Positions 46,848 through 58,959 of a DNA stretch of 64,000 bases are shown in pieces. The position numbers and the translations under genes were made by a program. Source of the stretch: Cyclina sinensis. Taxonomy: Eukaryota > Mollusca > Bivalvia > Venerida > Veneridae. Below the pieces are notes generated by a model. It worked only from the letters and a program-made list of their open reading frames with translations, searched no databases and was not told where the DNA came from. The DNA lies in NCBI GenBank assembly GCA_012932295.1, contig JAAONU010000013.1, forward strand, positions 40,934,627 through 40,998,626. Direction: 5' to 3'. The first letter of the stretch is position 1. Every line of letters starts with the position of its first letter.

Positions 46848-48638
46848 CTATTGATCTGTTTCTTCTTGATTGCTATTTTCTTCTTTATCTGTTGCCATGT
46901 CATCATTTGATTGTTCATGATTCATGTTGTTTGTGTCACTCACAACATTACTGTTTGGAGTTGTTTCCTTCTGTTTTTTGGTTTGTGTCTCTGCATCTAC
47001 AGGTGATATAGCCTGCCTTTTACCATTTTCATTACCTAAGTATTCCAGTAAGCTGTATTTGTTTCTTACAGGAGTTTCATAAGCCTGTCTTTGATGGTTT
47101 CTATCTGTTTTCCTGCTATAAAATACTCTACTGTAATTCAGCTTTCCTTCCTTCTCTGCTCCTTGTGCTCCTTGTGTTTCATAAACCTTGTCACCAGTTG
47201 TGTTTTCAAACAACTTATTTCCTATATATAGTTTATCCCTGACTAATTTTGCTTTAATTCCACCATCTTTTGCTTTCTTTAATTCTGGGTATAATTGTTT
47301 TCTTTTCATTTCTATTTCTTTTGGGAATTGTTCTCTGATTCCATAGTTTGTTCCTTTCAATTTATTTGCAGTGTTGAACCTGACATAATCTCTATCCTTC
47401 AGATCAAAGAATTTTGCAATAACTGGTCTGGGGTTTAGCTGGTCTATTTTTCTTCTACCTATTCTATGTACCTTCTGAAATTGTATAGATTTACTCAAGC
47501 ACATATCATCTTTCAAGAAGGCCTGTAATTTACTTTCAGTGTCTTCTGAATCTTTACTTTCTTGGAAATCTTTATTTGTCTGTTCATAAAATTCATCTTC
47601 TTCTATACCATAGAATATCAGGTTGTATTCCATGCTTCTGCATTGTAAGTCAATGATTGTTTGTTTTTGATCTTCTTGGTTCTTTCTTAGCTTTTCATTC
47701 TCCAACCTAAGCTTATTAATCTGCTCTTGCATTACTTCTATTCTATCTGTTTCCATTTCTTGGTTTGTTTTTATTTCATCAAAGATATCACTTACTATTT
47801 GAACACTGCTTTCACATTCTGTAATTTTTTCAGATTGCTTTTGTACAGCACCACCAAGAACTTCAACTTTATTTTTCATCAGTTGTACTGACACATTTAC
47901 CTTATTTGCTTCTGATATTTGATCTTCAAGTTTGTTGATCCTGATGTTCTGGTTTTGAAGTGTAAAGTTTAGGGCCTGCCAGTTTTTTTCTTGATTTGTC
48001 AATTGAGTTTCAATGTTTATTAATTTATTTTCTAGTCTTGATTCTATTCCCTGTAGTATGCTTACCCATGGAGGTATTTGTCCCTGTGATGGTTGTTCAT
48101 TCAGTGGTGGTGGTGGAGGCAAAGGGAGATTTATATTGTCTATAAATGCTTGGTCATACTGATTGGGTGTTCCATAATTTTGTGTTACTGGTGCCTGTTT
48201 ATAATATATTTGACTATTTCCAGCTACTAATGTACCTCTTGTAGGCGATATATTAGGCGGGGAGGAATATAGTAGAGTATTTGCCTGCCTTAATTGTTGC
48301 ATCATTGATGATGGCTCCATCCTTGTGAAAAAATCGTTTCCGTTTCGTGAATCACTTTCCTTTGAGGGGACTTTTTCTTGCATTTTGGTCATATTCTGGG
48401 TCCTATTTGTGTCAATATTTGGACAATTGTTCATATTGGATGTGAGTTTGGATCTTTCCCCTTGTTCAGGTGTTCTATCAAATGACCTTTCACTACCTAG
48501 GGTGGGTGGGGTACTTTTCTTTGTTTCTACCCGATTCAAAATGTTTGTATCTTTCGTTTTCTTCTTTTTTGTCATACTATTTCCTCTATCTTTCTCTACC
48601 CTACATTTGTGTGTATCACTTACACTGGTTTTTGTCAC
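46848..48638 (-). CDS. CR1-like LINE ORF1: RNA-binding coiled-coil protein
   Basis: 596 residues. A low-complexity polar N-terminus with a proline run (LPLPPPPPL) is followed by a long heptad coiled coil (about residues 200-330, rich in EKLRKNQEDQ-like segments) and an RRM-like domain (MEYNLIFYGIEEDEF, VHRIGRR, RPVIAKFFDLKDRDYVRF) with a conserved C-terminal segment GIREQFPKEIEMKRKQLYPE. This is the trimeric nucleic-acid chaperone type found in many LINEs. No zinc knuckle seen. Ends in TAG directly before ORF2 in the same frame. Confidence 0.88.
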   Translation of the reverse strand: MTKTSVSDTHKCRVEKDRGNSMTKKKKTKDTNILNRVETKKSTPPTLGSERSFDRTPEQGERSKLTSNMNNCPNIDTNRTQNMTKMQEKVPSKESDSRNGNDFFTRMEPSSMMQQLRQANTLLYSSPPNISPTRGTLVAGNSQIYYKQAPVTQNYGTPNQYDQAFIDNINLPLPPPPPLNEQPSQGQIPPWVSILQGIESRLENKLINIETQLTNQEKNWQALNFTLQNQNIRINKLEDQISEANKVNVSVQLMKNKVEVLGGAVQKQSEKITECESSVQIVSDIFDEIKTNQEMETDRIEVMQEQINKLRLENEKLRKNQEDQKQTIIDLQCRSMEYNLIFYGIEEDEFYEQTNKDFQESKDSEDTESKLQAFLKDDMCLSKSIQFQKVHRIGRRKIDQLNPRPVIAKFFDLKDRDYVRFNTANKLKGTNYGIREQFPKEIEMKRKQLYPELKKAKDGGIKAKLVRDKLYIGNKLFENTTGDKVYETQGAQGAEKEGKLNYSRVFYSRKTDRNHQRQAYETPVRNKYSLLEYLGNENGKRQAISPVDAETQTKKQKETTPNSNVVSDTNNMNHEQSNDDMATDKEENSNQEETDQ

Positions 48639-48729
48639 AAAATAGTCTTTGGTTACGGTATAATCATTGTTTTTCTCCTTCTATCTTTGTTTACATTTTA
48701 CCGCCGCCATGCATCACGTGACTCACCAG

Positions 48730-51533
48730 GATATTATACAAGCAGAAATTAGGAAGCTTGAAAAAGAAAACAATATTAATTATTCAGTTTTAGAGGGGAA
48801 AAAACAAGAACTATTAGAACTTAGAACAAAGAAAATGCAAGGTGTTTTTATAAGATCCAGGGCGAAATGGATTACAGATGGAGAAAAACCTTCAAATTAT
48901 TTTTGCAATTTGGAAAATAGAAATTTTACTTCAAAGTTAATGAATTCATTGTATGCTGATACAGGAACTTTATTAACGAACCAAAGTGATATTTTAAACG
49001 AAGTGTGCAATCATTATAAAAACTTGTATTCATCTAGAGATACAGATAACATTAATCTTACGACATTGTTTAATAATTCTGACAGTATACCAAAACTAAA
49101 TGAGTATGAAAAACAAAGCCTTGAAGGCCATTTAAGTTATAATGAAATGTTGACAAGTTTGAAAAAAATGTCTAATGACTCATCCCCAGGCAGTAGTGGA
49201 TTCACAGCAGCTTTTTATAAATTTTTCTGGATAGATATTGGTCACTTTTTGGTTAGGTCAATAAATCATGCTTTTGATACTGGAGAATTATCTATCACCC
49301 TTAAACAAGGGGTCATAACTTGCATTCCGAAAGGCAACAAAGATAAACGTTACATAAAAAACTGGCGGCCAATTTCCTTGCTCAATACAGCATATAAAAT
49401 AGCCTCTGCGAGTATAGCTCAAAGACTTAAGACGGTACTAAATAAACTTATAAGTGAAGATCAAACTGGATTTTTGCCTGAAAGGTACATAGGAGATAAT
49501 ATAAGATTAATTTATGACATTATGCAATATACAGAAGAACATCAAATACCAGGAATGCTATTGATGATTGATTTCGCGACCGCTTTCGATTCAGTCTCAT
49601 GGAAATTTATGCATAAAGTGTTAGAATATTTCAATTTTGATGATAATTTCATACAATGGATTAAACTTTTTTATAACAATATTCAGTCATGTATAGTAGT
49701 TAATGGACATCTCTCCGACTGGTTCAATGTACAACGTGGATGTCGTCAGGGTGATCCCCTCTCCCCTTACATCTTCATTCTTTGCGCGGAAATTCTTGCA
49801 CTCTTATTAAAAAACAATAATAGTATCAGAGGAATTAAAATAAACGGTACAGAATTTCTTCTGTCACAGTATGCAGACGATACATCTATTATGTTAGACG
49901 GTACAGAAAAATCTTTAAATGAAACATTACATACGTTAGAGTTCTATGCTAAAATATCAGGTTTAAAGATAAACATTGATAAAACCAAAGTAGTTTGGAT
50001 CGGGGCTATGAAAAATAGTATGCTAAAACTTTGTCCTGAGTTCGACCTTGTATGGGAGTCAGGCTTATTCAAACTGTTAGGTATTAATTTTTCAACCAAC
50101 TTGAAAAACATTATAAACTCCAACTACTTAACAAAAATAGAAGAAATTAAGATATTGTTTTCTCAATGGTCCAGAAGAATCATAACGCCAATAGGCAAAA
50201 ACATTATAATTAAATCCTTAGCTTTATCAAAACTAAATCATTTATTTTTGACCTTACCAAATCCAAGTATAGATATAATAAAAACAATTCAGGGCCTTTT
50301 TTTCAAATTTCTATGGAATAACAGACCAGACAAAATTAAGAGACAAGTTATAATACAGAATTATGATCATGGTGGAATAAGAATGATTAATCTAGAGTTA
50401 TTTATGACCTCTTTAAAACTGACATGGATCAGAAGACTCGGAACGTATAATACTAAATACTTTAATTTTATACAAACAACTTATCCTTCCATACTTGATT
50501 GTAGTAAGTATGGAGATGACTTCCTAAAGAATGTTATCAATACAGTTCAAAACCAGTTTTGGAAAGATGTTCTAGTTGGTTTATTTCATCTAAATAGACT
50601 GAGTCCAAGAAACTGGAGTGAATTCTGCTCTTTACCTGTTTGGCATAATTCTATGTTTAAAATAGGCGGAAACAGTTTTTGTTATAATAGATATGTTAAT
50701 GCAGGAATAATATTAATGAATGATTTCTTGAACGAAGAAGGAAAATTTTTGCCCTTCAATGAATTTTTAAGAAAATATAATATTAATACAAATTATTTGC
50801 AATATTACAGCATAATAGAGTCTTTTAAAAGCTTTTTAGCAAATTCTACTTTCACACTCGACTCTAAAACAGAAATCTCACCATTGCAACCATTGATAAT
50901 AAAAATAATTAACAAACAAAAGAAAGGATGTAGAAACATTTATGATTATAGTTTAAGGAAAAATGTTCATCCGAATTCAAAAATAAATGGAGCGAAGAAC
51001 TAAACTTAGCAGACAATTTTAATTGGGGACATATCTATGAACTGCCATTTAAAATAACAAAAGACACATGTTTACAATGGTTTCAGTATAAAATTAACCA
51101 CAGAATTCTGGCAACAAATCATATTTTACATAAAATGAATATAAAAAACACCAATATGTGTTCCTTCTGTAAAAACCAAAGTGAAACTCAAAAGCATCTT
51201 TTTTGGGACTGTCAACACGCAAAAACTTACTGGGGAGAAATTAAAAATTGGCTAAATACAAAATTTCCAAATATTTGTACTAATTGGTCTTCATCGGATA
51301 TAATTTTAGGAAATGAAAATTTTGATAAAGGAATAATGAACTTTATTTTGTTAGCTAAATACACAATATATTGTTGTAAACTTCAGGACATTTTACCAAG
51401 CATACACTTATATAAGACAAGAATTTCACTATTTTTACAAACAGAGAGGTATATAGCTAAAAAGGAAAATCATTTACAAAAGTTTGACAAAATTTGGGGC
51501 AATTACAAATCTTTAATGACCAATAATGATTAA
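48730..51533 (+). pseudogene. Outer LINE ORF2, reverse transcriptase part
   Basis: Reverse transcriptase of L1/Tx1 type: WRPISLLNTAYKIASASIA, DQTGFLPERYIGDNI, LMIDFATAFDSVSW, RGCRQGDPLSPYIFILCAE and the active site SQYADDTSIML. A one-base shift near 50,975-51,000 moves the frame, and the C-terminal part continues in another frame to 51,533 with a CCHC-like cluster (CSFCKNQSETQKHLFWDC). Separated from its endonuclease by the nested LINE and frameshifted, so inactive. Confidence 0.88.
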
Positions 51534-52045
51534 TTTTTTTCAAAACGGATTCATGTGAACCTTCCATCTAGTACTGCCATCCCATCTCTTATTGTATTTG
51601 TATATTTTTTAACCTGACTTTGAACTTCTTTTCTTCTTCGTTTTCTTCATTAATCTATATAATGATGCAAAAACCAATGTAATAAGGAATAGTCTCCTTT
51701 CTTTCCTGGTTCTCCTTTTGTTGGCCTTTAATAAAGTTTGCTTTGCTTATTTCGTTTCTAGCAAAGCAATTTCTGAAGACAATTAAAAAGTTTTCGCCAG
51801 TGTAAGTAAAAGGTCTAAGCAAAATTTTACATCTATTTAGTCCAAATGAAGTTGTTATCATCTGGAGGCTTTCCTTAAAAATGAATTTAAATTTTGATCT
51901 ACTCATGATTAATGACATTTATGTATTTGTATTTTCATTCTAAGATTATTGAAAATGCTAGAAAATATGTATATTTATCATAAATTTAAAAATAAATGGG
52001 GTTACCCTTTTTTGGGGTCTCAAAAAAAAAAAAAAAAAAAAAAAA

Positions 52046-52141
52046 GGTTATAGTATATGACGTGTTTGACAAATAGTCTTATCTTTTGTTCTAAAAATAA
52101 AACCGTAGTCTGTTACAGGTCAAAATGCGCTGGTACAGGAA
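52046..52141. repeat. 96-bp target-site duplication, right copy
   Basis: Identical to 41,361-41,456, immediately after the poly(A) tail of the outer LINE. Confidence 0.95.
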
Positions 52142-53001
52142 CTGAAAAATGGGTTTGGAAGTAATAGTAAATGTTAATATATAGTGCACTGTCGTTTGCT
52201 ACCAAAGTCAGATAAATGTAAAAGTGCTGAGCATTATTTCAAGTCGTAACACATACTATTATCTTAAAATTATCAAAATGAGATAATATCCTCAATTACA
52301 AAATCGATGTTTGTATTCTCAGGAGACTCCATAAGGCGTGTTGCTGTTTTCGTTTTTCCCCTCAAAAGTACGAAAAAAAGCTATTATTATAAAGAAAGAT
52401 TATTTTGCGTTTTTCTGGTATTATGCAGAGCAAGTCATACTCTTAAGATATAAAGTATAAATCGCCAAATGTTGTCATTGTCGTTAGTGTGTACAGTTGT
52501 AATGCTCTAGAGCAAATGTTGTTCGGGACACATTTCATGACTTGTCGACATTTAGCTACTTCAGTAATTATGTTTTACAAAGTAATGTAGAGGACCTCAT
52601 AACAATCCTGTAGCTAAAAGTAATAAAAAAAAGCAGATATTCATTTTTTACGCTCTTTGGTCAGTAATGAAAATTATTTTAATGTCGTTGTTAAGGGACT
52701 TTTGTGTCATTAAAAGTCCGTTCCCTATTAAAATCCATTTTTTTAAATAAACTGTGTTTCACATAAACTCATTACATATCAACTATCAATAAATATTCGC
52801 ATGAAAAATGCCGATTCATACCCTTAAAGAATGCGTTGGGAGAAAAATCTGCAACATTCTTTGCAATTTTCCTTAAAAAAACACTATTCTATTCGGCTAA
52901 CTTACGATGAGAAACGAAAGTTTTCATTATTTTACACAAACACTCGACGATGGTAAATTAAATGTCTCAATCATACAATGCCACATGCTTAAACTGATGG
53001 G
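52142..53001. other. Intergenic, nothing recognised
   Basis: AT-rich sequence after the LINE insertion, with only short frames. Confidence 0.4.
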
Positions 53002-53443
53002 CCAGTTACACAGACGGTCGGTCCCCAATCGGTCATTTAATTTTAAATTTACTCGCTGTTATGATCGGTTGTCATGCGTGATTTTATTTCTGGTTTTCTG
53101 TGTAAACGGCCATCGGTGATGGACAAGTGTTCAATCGGTTAAACAAACATTTCATGGGTTGCTGGTAGGTGACAGAAAACAACTCAAACGGTGTTGGATC
53201 GGTGATAAGGATGTTTTCATCGATAAAAATACTATCGGTTTTTTATCGTTTGTAAATCGGAGCTAAATCGGGCGTAACGCTGATTAATCGGTGTTTGATA
53301 GCTAGTCATCAGTGGTTAAACACTTTCCGTCAGATATGGCCGGTGATTCATATTTGGTTATCTTTGTCCGAGCGGCTATATCGGTGATTAAGAGCTTGGC
53401 TAAAAAAACTACCGATCAATCACCGATGGCTCTGTGTAACTGG
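53002..53443. mobile_element. MITE with terminal inverted repeats and repeated ATCGGT motifs
   Basis: Ends CCAGTTACACAGACGGTCGG and, inverted, CCGATGGCTCTGTGTAACTGG. The interior carries many copies of ATCGGT and its complement. No coding frame. Family unknown; target duplication not clear. Confidence 0.65.
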
Positions 53444-56400
53444 GGTTTGACGTTGGAAGATTTTTTTTTTACTAAAATTATATTTACAAACGGAAAAAAC
53501 GCATCTGAGAATTATTTTATCTTTACTTTACTTTACTATTTTTACGATCTGGACTAAGTTTTGAGAATATTTCTATAAATTCCATTTCAAACAACAATAT
53601 TTAAGATAGCTTAAACCCTTCACCAATAGTTAGTTGCCATTGTTTATCAGCAGTGACATGACAGGTTAAAATATTGGGCACTGGAGTAATAGTACAGTGC
53701 CAAAGTGGTTTTGCACTCTTAATTGTTCCGTAATGTCTTGTATATATACTTGCGTAAGACAGCGTTTATATAAACTGTCGAACTTGATCTTGATTTGTCA
53801 GCTAACCGGCCTAAACATTAGAATAAATCATGAAGTAAGAAACACTCAAAAACATTTTCTTAACTCTTTGGTATTCACTATGCCGCGTTTTGTTCAGTCA
53901 ACACGCAAACGTGATTTACAGATGTCGTTAATCTAACGAAAGAAAACATAATTATCGACTCTTCAGTGCCTCTTCTGGTTTCGATTCATTTAATTATGTA
54001 AGAAATATTAATTGTTAAAAAGAAAAGATACCTATATAATATATTATATTGTTAACGTCGTTGACAAATTGATAACGATAACATGACATGTACACAAAGA
54101 TGAGATTTTAATAGAATATGAGTTGAGTTGGATCACTACATTGTTTTTGTAAGCAGTATGATTTTTTTTATTTATTCTGTTTTGTTTTGTTTTGGTAGGG
54201 TGGTTTTGGATTTTTAAGTCTAGGTAGGTATTTTTGGACGTGTAGGTACAGCTAACGAAATTTTGATTTAATACATTTAAGAAAATGCAAAATGCAATGG
54301 TGTGTTGTAAAAGTCCTCAATCCTTTAAAACAGTGAAAATCAACATTTATAGTTTTTACTCAGGCACTGGAATTTCAGAATCTATATAATATCAACAGGT
54401 TTAATCAATTAAAAATCTGTAACTTTTCGTGATTTTTGGGTTTGTTTGTTTTTTTTAACTCAAGGACACGTACTAAATACTATTGACTGGAAAAAAAATG
54501 TATCAAATGTAGTAAAAAGAACAACACATAAATGTCTTGTAGATGCTTCGAAGACAAAGGCATGTATTAAAGTATGAATGGAATATAAAAACATAAGTAT
54601 TTTATAAACTACCTGAATAACGACATGCGATATAAAGTTTTAAAGTTAACCTGGTTTTACTATATGGTGGGGAATCACGTGACTTTATTTTCGTTGCATG
54701 CATAGATATTGGATGCCGAAAGTCCTCGCTAAGATCATGTTTTTCAAGGATTGCTTTCAGCATGCTGCTGTCTACTTCTGAAGACATAGCCTGTCATACG
54801 CTGACTAAAAATCCCCGTAAGTTGATACCATTCATGCCCCACTGAATTGGATAGTTTTCGAGGTAACCCTTTAAAATTTTTATCAGCAACAAAATGTTTA
54901 AGGATCCTTTTCGCCGGTAACAATTCAGGGGGTTACCTTTACCTTCCCCACCGACCGTAGTTGTGCGACTAATCAATACGGAGAAAATCGTCAGTTGAAT
55001 AAGGGTAAGTTGTATAGTGTCATTGTTATAATAAAAAATCAAAGCGCTACCAGCTTTGCACAAGGGGATTCTGGAGTGTAGAAAAAAGTCAATGTGTAAA
55101 ACAAGAGGAAGTAATGGTTGAGATGCTTTAATGTTTTTTTTTAATTAAGACAACTATAGCATGACCAAGATTAGGGATTTAGAGCACTGTAGATCTTTTC
55201 AGATCTTTTTCTTAATCCCTTATAAGTAAAATGCATCTTCTCCTTTTACAATATTTGGAAATTAACAGTGACTAGACGGGAACCTCGTTTGAACAAATAT
55301 CCAAAGGAATGACCAGGTAGGCAACTAAATTTTACCAGACGGTAAATCAAAATATTTCAACAGCTGTTTAAGGGAAGACACTGAAAGACATGTTTTGCTG
55401 CTGCAAGTTATTCATAATCGTTGTTGTCTTTTTACCACTGATGCAGTCTTTTAACATAAGATCATGGTTTATTTATACAGACGACACTAAAAAAACATAT
55501 AAACAAATAAAGCGTAATATCAAATTATAAGAATTAAAGAGCAAAGCTTTTTATTCATCATTTCGTGAAGCAACAGTTAGAGACCACTGCATAAATGTTA
55601 AAGCCATATTACCAAGTTCTATTCTTATTACTTCGTCCATTTAAGTTTTTTTTTTAAGTCTGACCTTTGATAAATTTTCAGGAGACTACCACACTTAACA
55701 TACGGAAGTACCGGATAAAAAACACAAATGAAGAAAATGGCTCTATTTGAGACATAATGTAAGGACATTTGCTCTATGCCTTTCAAATTAAGATTATCAA
55801 ACTAGATTAGGTAGTGATAGCAGACTGTATATTATAAATACATACTAAGGTATCTAGTTAAAATATTTCTTATGAATTATTTTTGATCTTGCTGTTGTTA
55901 AGCCAAAACTGCTGAATTAATTTAGTTATTTCTTACAAAATATAGCATTAAATAAATATGCACAAATACAAACATGTTAACCAAACCTGTCCTATGAAAA
56001 ACGTTCATGTTAGACATCAAGATTATTCTCGGTTTTACACAGCCGGGTACTTTTCAAAGGTAGTATATCCGTTCTTGGGTGTAACTCGGATTTTATCGTT
56101 GAGCGATATGTAACTTCAAGATTAAAAATTACAAAACATAGGCTCCAACGATAAAGTCCGAGTAACGACCGAGAACCGAATGCTTAAATTAGTTAGTTAC
56201 TGTTATCTGATTGGTTAATGGCTAGAATGACGTCATGCTTACGCTGAGAATTGTTAAAATAGAGAAGTTTATTGGAGATAACGCGTTCAAGATTTAGTTC
56301 GAACAAATAAAAACTTGTCTACACCTGACTGCGCGCAAAGTTATATTAACAATGATTATTACTGTCATATTCCAACATTTGATAAGGTGTCAAATAAACC

Positions 56401-56802
56401 CATACTGCATTGTTTTATTTTATGCACATTCCGTCAATGTTGATGCCGGCTCGCCTCAGCTCAGGATTTTACTTGAAAAACAACGAAAATCCAACCCAGA
56501 ACTCCGAACACTTCCGATGCTTCAATGCCACTTGGCTTCCAGGTTCAAGAGATTGTAGTTCAGAAAAGCTAGAGACCAAATATTACGTTACGACAAAATC
56601 AACCAATAGAAAGCCCGCTTTCAAAGCAGACATATGCCCCTGTATTCGGATGCCATTATATAATGACGTAAAGAACACTTTAAACGCAAAGGCACATGAA
56701 ACGTTTTAGCAAGGTGCCTTGATAATCTACTTTTTATATACTGCTAACTTTAAAATAACATCATTAACAGAAAACAATATCTAAGCCAAATATAGAGCAA
56801 GA
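53444..56802. other. Gene-poor stretch with one possible small exon
   Basis: Mostly AT-rich sequence. On minus, 54,661-54,787 reads MSSEVDSSMLKAILEKHDL and on for about 45 residues to a possible donor (CCAG then GTTAAC), an upstream ATG-led exon of unknown family. A foldback lies at about 56,087-56,167: ACTCGGATTTTATCGTTGAGC faces its near-complement. Confidence 0.35.
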
Positions 56803-56807
56803 GTTAC

Positions 56808-58014
56808 CAGGGCTCTACAATTTTTGTTTTGAGATTGAGTTGTCCGGGACATCTGACTGTAGGCAAAATAGAGTAGTCCCAAAAACAAAGTCAGATGTCC
56901 GAGCGACAAGTATAACGTTTTCAGTAAGCCTTATTAGTTAACAGAGCTTTTTATTTTACAAAGTCAATTAAAAAAATAGAAACACTTTTAGAATGAAAGA
57001 TACTTCCATAGAGCTTTAAAATACCCCAAACTTTTCAACAGAAATTGAGTTCAACATTAAAAGACAATAAGAGACAGCAAATATGTGTTATTCAACTTAC
57101 TTTTTAAACTAATGTAATTCTAGTATCAAAACTTCAGTGACATTTTGCTTGAATGTCTGGTTACCTAGGAGATGTGTTTCCAGTTTCACCAGAATTTTAT
57201 TTGGCCAAGTTACAAACATTTTTTAAGACGTAAGGTATGTTGATTCATTATGATTGTTGCTTTCTAAAGTAAAATAAGACAGATATATTCAAGTCTTAGG
57301 GAAATCAATTCAATTTTGTTAGTTTGCCTTGTAAAAAGTATCCAAGACACTGTTTTCTATAAATATTAAAATACGACGGGGTTGCGGAAATATATGACAT
57401 ACGGAATTTATCCGAGATTTTCACTCGCTGCTTCATGTTTCATGAACTAAATATTTTCTGGAATTGGTTGCCTTCATTTTGTTAAGCTTGTCTTAAATCT
57501 ACTCTACTTTTTCTTAAATAAATCCGATAATTAAAACAAAAATGCCATAAAGAATTTTTGCTCTTTCTTGTGGTTCCTTGTCTAAAAGCTTAGAATAACA
57601 TTGGCAAAGTTTTGGTGTTTATCCTTTAGCCTTTGGAATTAAGCATCCAATGAATTTGTTAACACATTTTTTGCATGACTTACTTTAAAGTCACATGATA
57701 CCGAGGACGGCGACACAGATTTAAAGATTATAATCAATATTCATTGTAAATTGTAACTCGAGTCGTGATTGGTTGACTTTTTCAGCTCACTGCTGTCACT
57801 TCTCTATTAGGGCGGAGCTTATCGAATGCCAATCGGTTAGAAATCGATTGCATCATGTTGTTTATTACAACTGGGTTGTTTATTTGAGCAGTTTTACAAG
57901 GCTATGACTGTCAAAATTAGAGTTGTCCGAGACAAAACTTTTGTACACAGTCAGGTGACCGAAAGCAAGGTTAGAGCTGTCCCGGACGTCGGACTATAGA
58001 ATTTGTGAGCCCTG
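56808..58014. mobile_element. Non-autonomous hAT-like element, 1.2 kb
   Basis: Starts CAGGGCTCTACAA and ends, inverted, TTGTGAGCCCTG. Flanked by GTTAC on both sides (56,803-56,807 and 58,015-58,019). Subterminal inverted blocks (GTTGTCCGGGACATC and GAGCTGTCCCGGACG) add support. CAGGG termini are typical of hAT elements; a 5-bp duplication fits only some hAT families. No transposase. Confidence 0.7.
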
Positions 58015-58089
58015 GTTACATCGAGTATTTTTCTTCGTTTCTTGAACTGTTGTCGCCGTCACTCAAGTCATTAAAGTATATTTTATGTG

Positions 58090-58303
58090 AGTAGGAGCAG
58101 TGGTCAATGGGTTACAGCGCCGTACTCCCGATCCGGAGGTTGCTGGTTCGAATCCCACCACTGGTGATAGTCGACAGTGATTTTCCGCATACTTCACTTC
58201 CGGCGCGAATACTGGTTTGAACCCAGAAAGCAGTCATGGAGAAGAAATAATATAAGTTGTAAGAACTTTCTTTACAATCGATGTAAAATAAATAAGTTTA
58301 AAC
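58090..58303 (+). mobile_element. tRNA-derived SINE
   Basis: The tRNA-like head has an A-box-like segment (AGTGGTCAATGGGTTA) and a clear B box (GGTTCGAATCC). The body has CCGGCGCGAATACTGGTTTG and the tail TTGTAAGAACTTTC ... GTAAAATAAATAAG. Same family as the two copies at 11.8 and 25.2 kb. It is not a functional tRNA gene, as the 5' acceptor stem does not pair properly. Confidence 0.75.
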
Positions 58304-58355
58304 TAAACCGTCACTCAAGCTCTTCTCGTTTCTCCCTAGTCTTTCGGGGGTTAGG

Positions 58356-58615
58356 ATAGAGTACGAAATGGAGTCCATTTCACGCAATGGACTTTACGTC
58401 TACGAAATGGACTTTTAATTTCTTAAATTATGGCTTTAATATTGGTATTATCTGTATTTTCTTGGTTAAATGTAATAAATAAAAGATATACCTATACTAT
58501 GTCTCCTTCATATTATGTTTAAGTAATAGATATTCCAGATATAACCATTTATTGTGACCGCGCCCTACGAAATGGACAGTCTCTTTCAAAAATACCTACG
58601 AAATGGACTTATAGT
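58356..58615. repeat. Clustered ACGAAATGGAC motifs
   Basis: Five direct or inverted copies of TACGAAATGGAC within 260 bp, including a palindromic pair (CGAAATGGAGTCCATTTCACG). Probably a small transposon relic. Confidence 0.4.
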
Positions 58616-58959
58616 GAGTACATTAGATAAAGGATGTATCCCAGGTTGGAAGTGGAAATTACCTGTATACATATATATTTGGTATCATACCAAACCTTAA
58701 GTGCTTTCACAGGAAACAGTAGCTTACAAACGGACTGCGGTGTGCACAAGTGCCCTTAATGAGCCCTGCCTCCTCTGAAAATATATATATTCGTGTGCAT
58801 TTTAGAAATAAAAGGAAATATAAATTTGGCTCTGTCCGTCCGTTTTTTCGAGCGTGTATTTCTAGTTCGTGTGATGGTGCGATGTTGCTCAGATAAAACA
58901 GAAGAACCAAACTTTTTTATTCAAGCTGCCCTATTACAGGTACTTGTCAGAATTAAGAA

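Larger units (their letters stand above)
41958..48725 (-). mobile_element. Full-length CR1-like LINE nested in the outer LINE
   Basis: About 6.8 kb on minus: 5' UTR (about 48,639-48,725), ORF1 (48,638-46,848), ORF2 (46,814 region to 43,332), a 3' UTR of about 1.4 kb, and a 3' tail of short CTTGAAA repeats. Both ORFs are uninterrupted, so the copy is recent. It entered the outer LINE between the endonuclease and the reverse transcriptase. End positions are accurate to within about 20 bp. Confidence 0.9.
41457..52045 (+). mobile_element. L1/Tx1-like LINE, 5'-truncated, split by a second LINE
   Basis: A non-LTR retrotransposon on plus: partial endonuclease (41,457-41,957), then after the nested element the reverse transcriptase and zinc-knuckle region (about 48,730-51,533), a 3' UTR and a poly(A) run of 24 (52,022-52,045). 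It lacks ORF1 and most of the endonuclease, as expected from incomplete reverse transcription. The flanking 96-bp duplication is much longer than usual for target-primed insertion. Confidence 0.9.

Noticed and set aside
48325..48721. Plus-strand frames over the LINE ORF1 start
   Set aside because: Antisense to ORF1 and its 5' UTR; low-complexity content.
56352..56709. Overlapping plus-strand frames of 68 and 99 residues
   Set aside because: No recognisable domain, no clear splice sites, and neither frame shows repeat or duplicate conservation.
58090..58165. Functional tRNA gene
   Set aside because: B box is good, but the acceptor stem does not pair and the sequence continues into a SINE body shared with two other copies.
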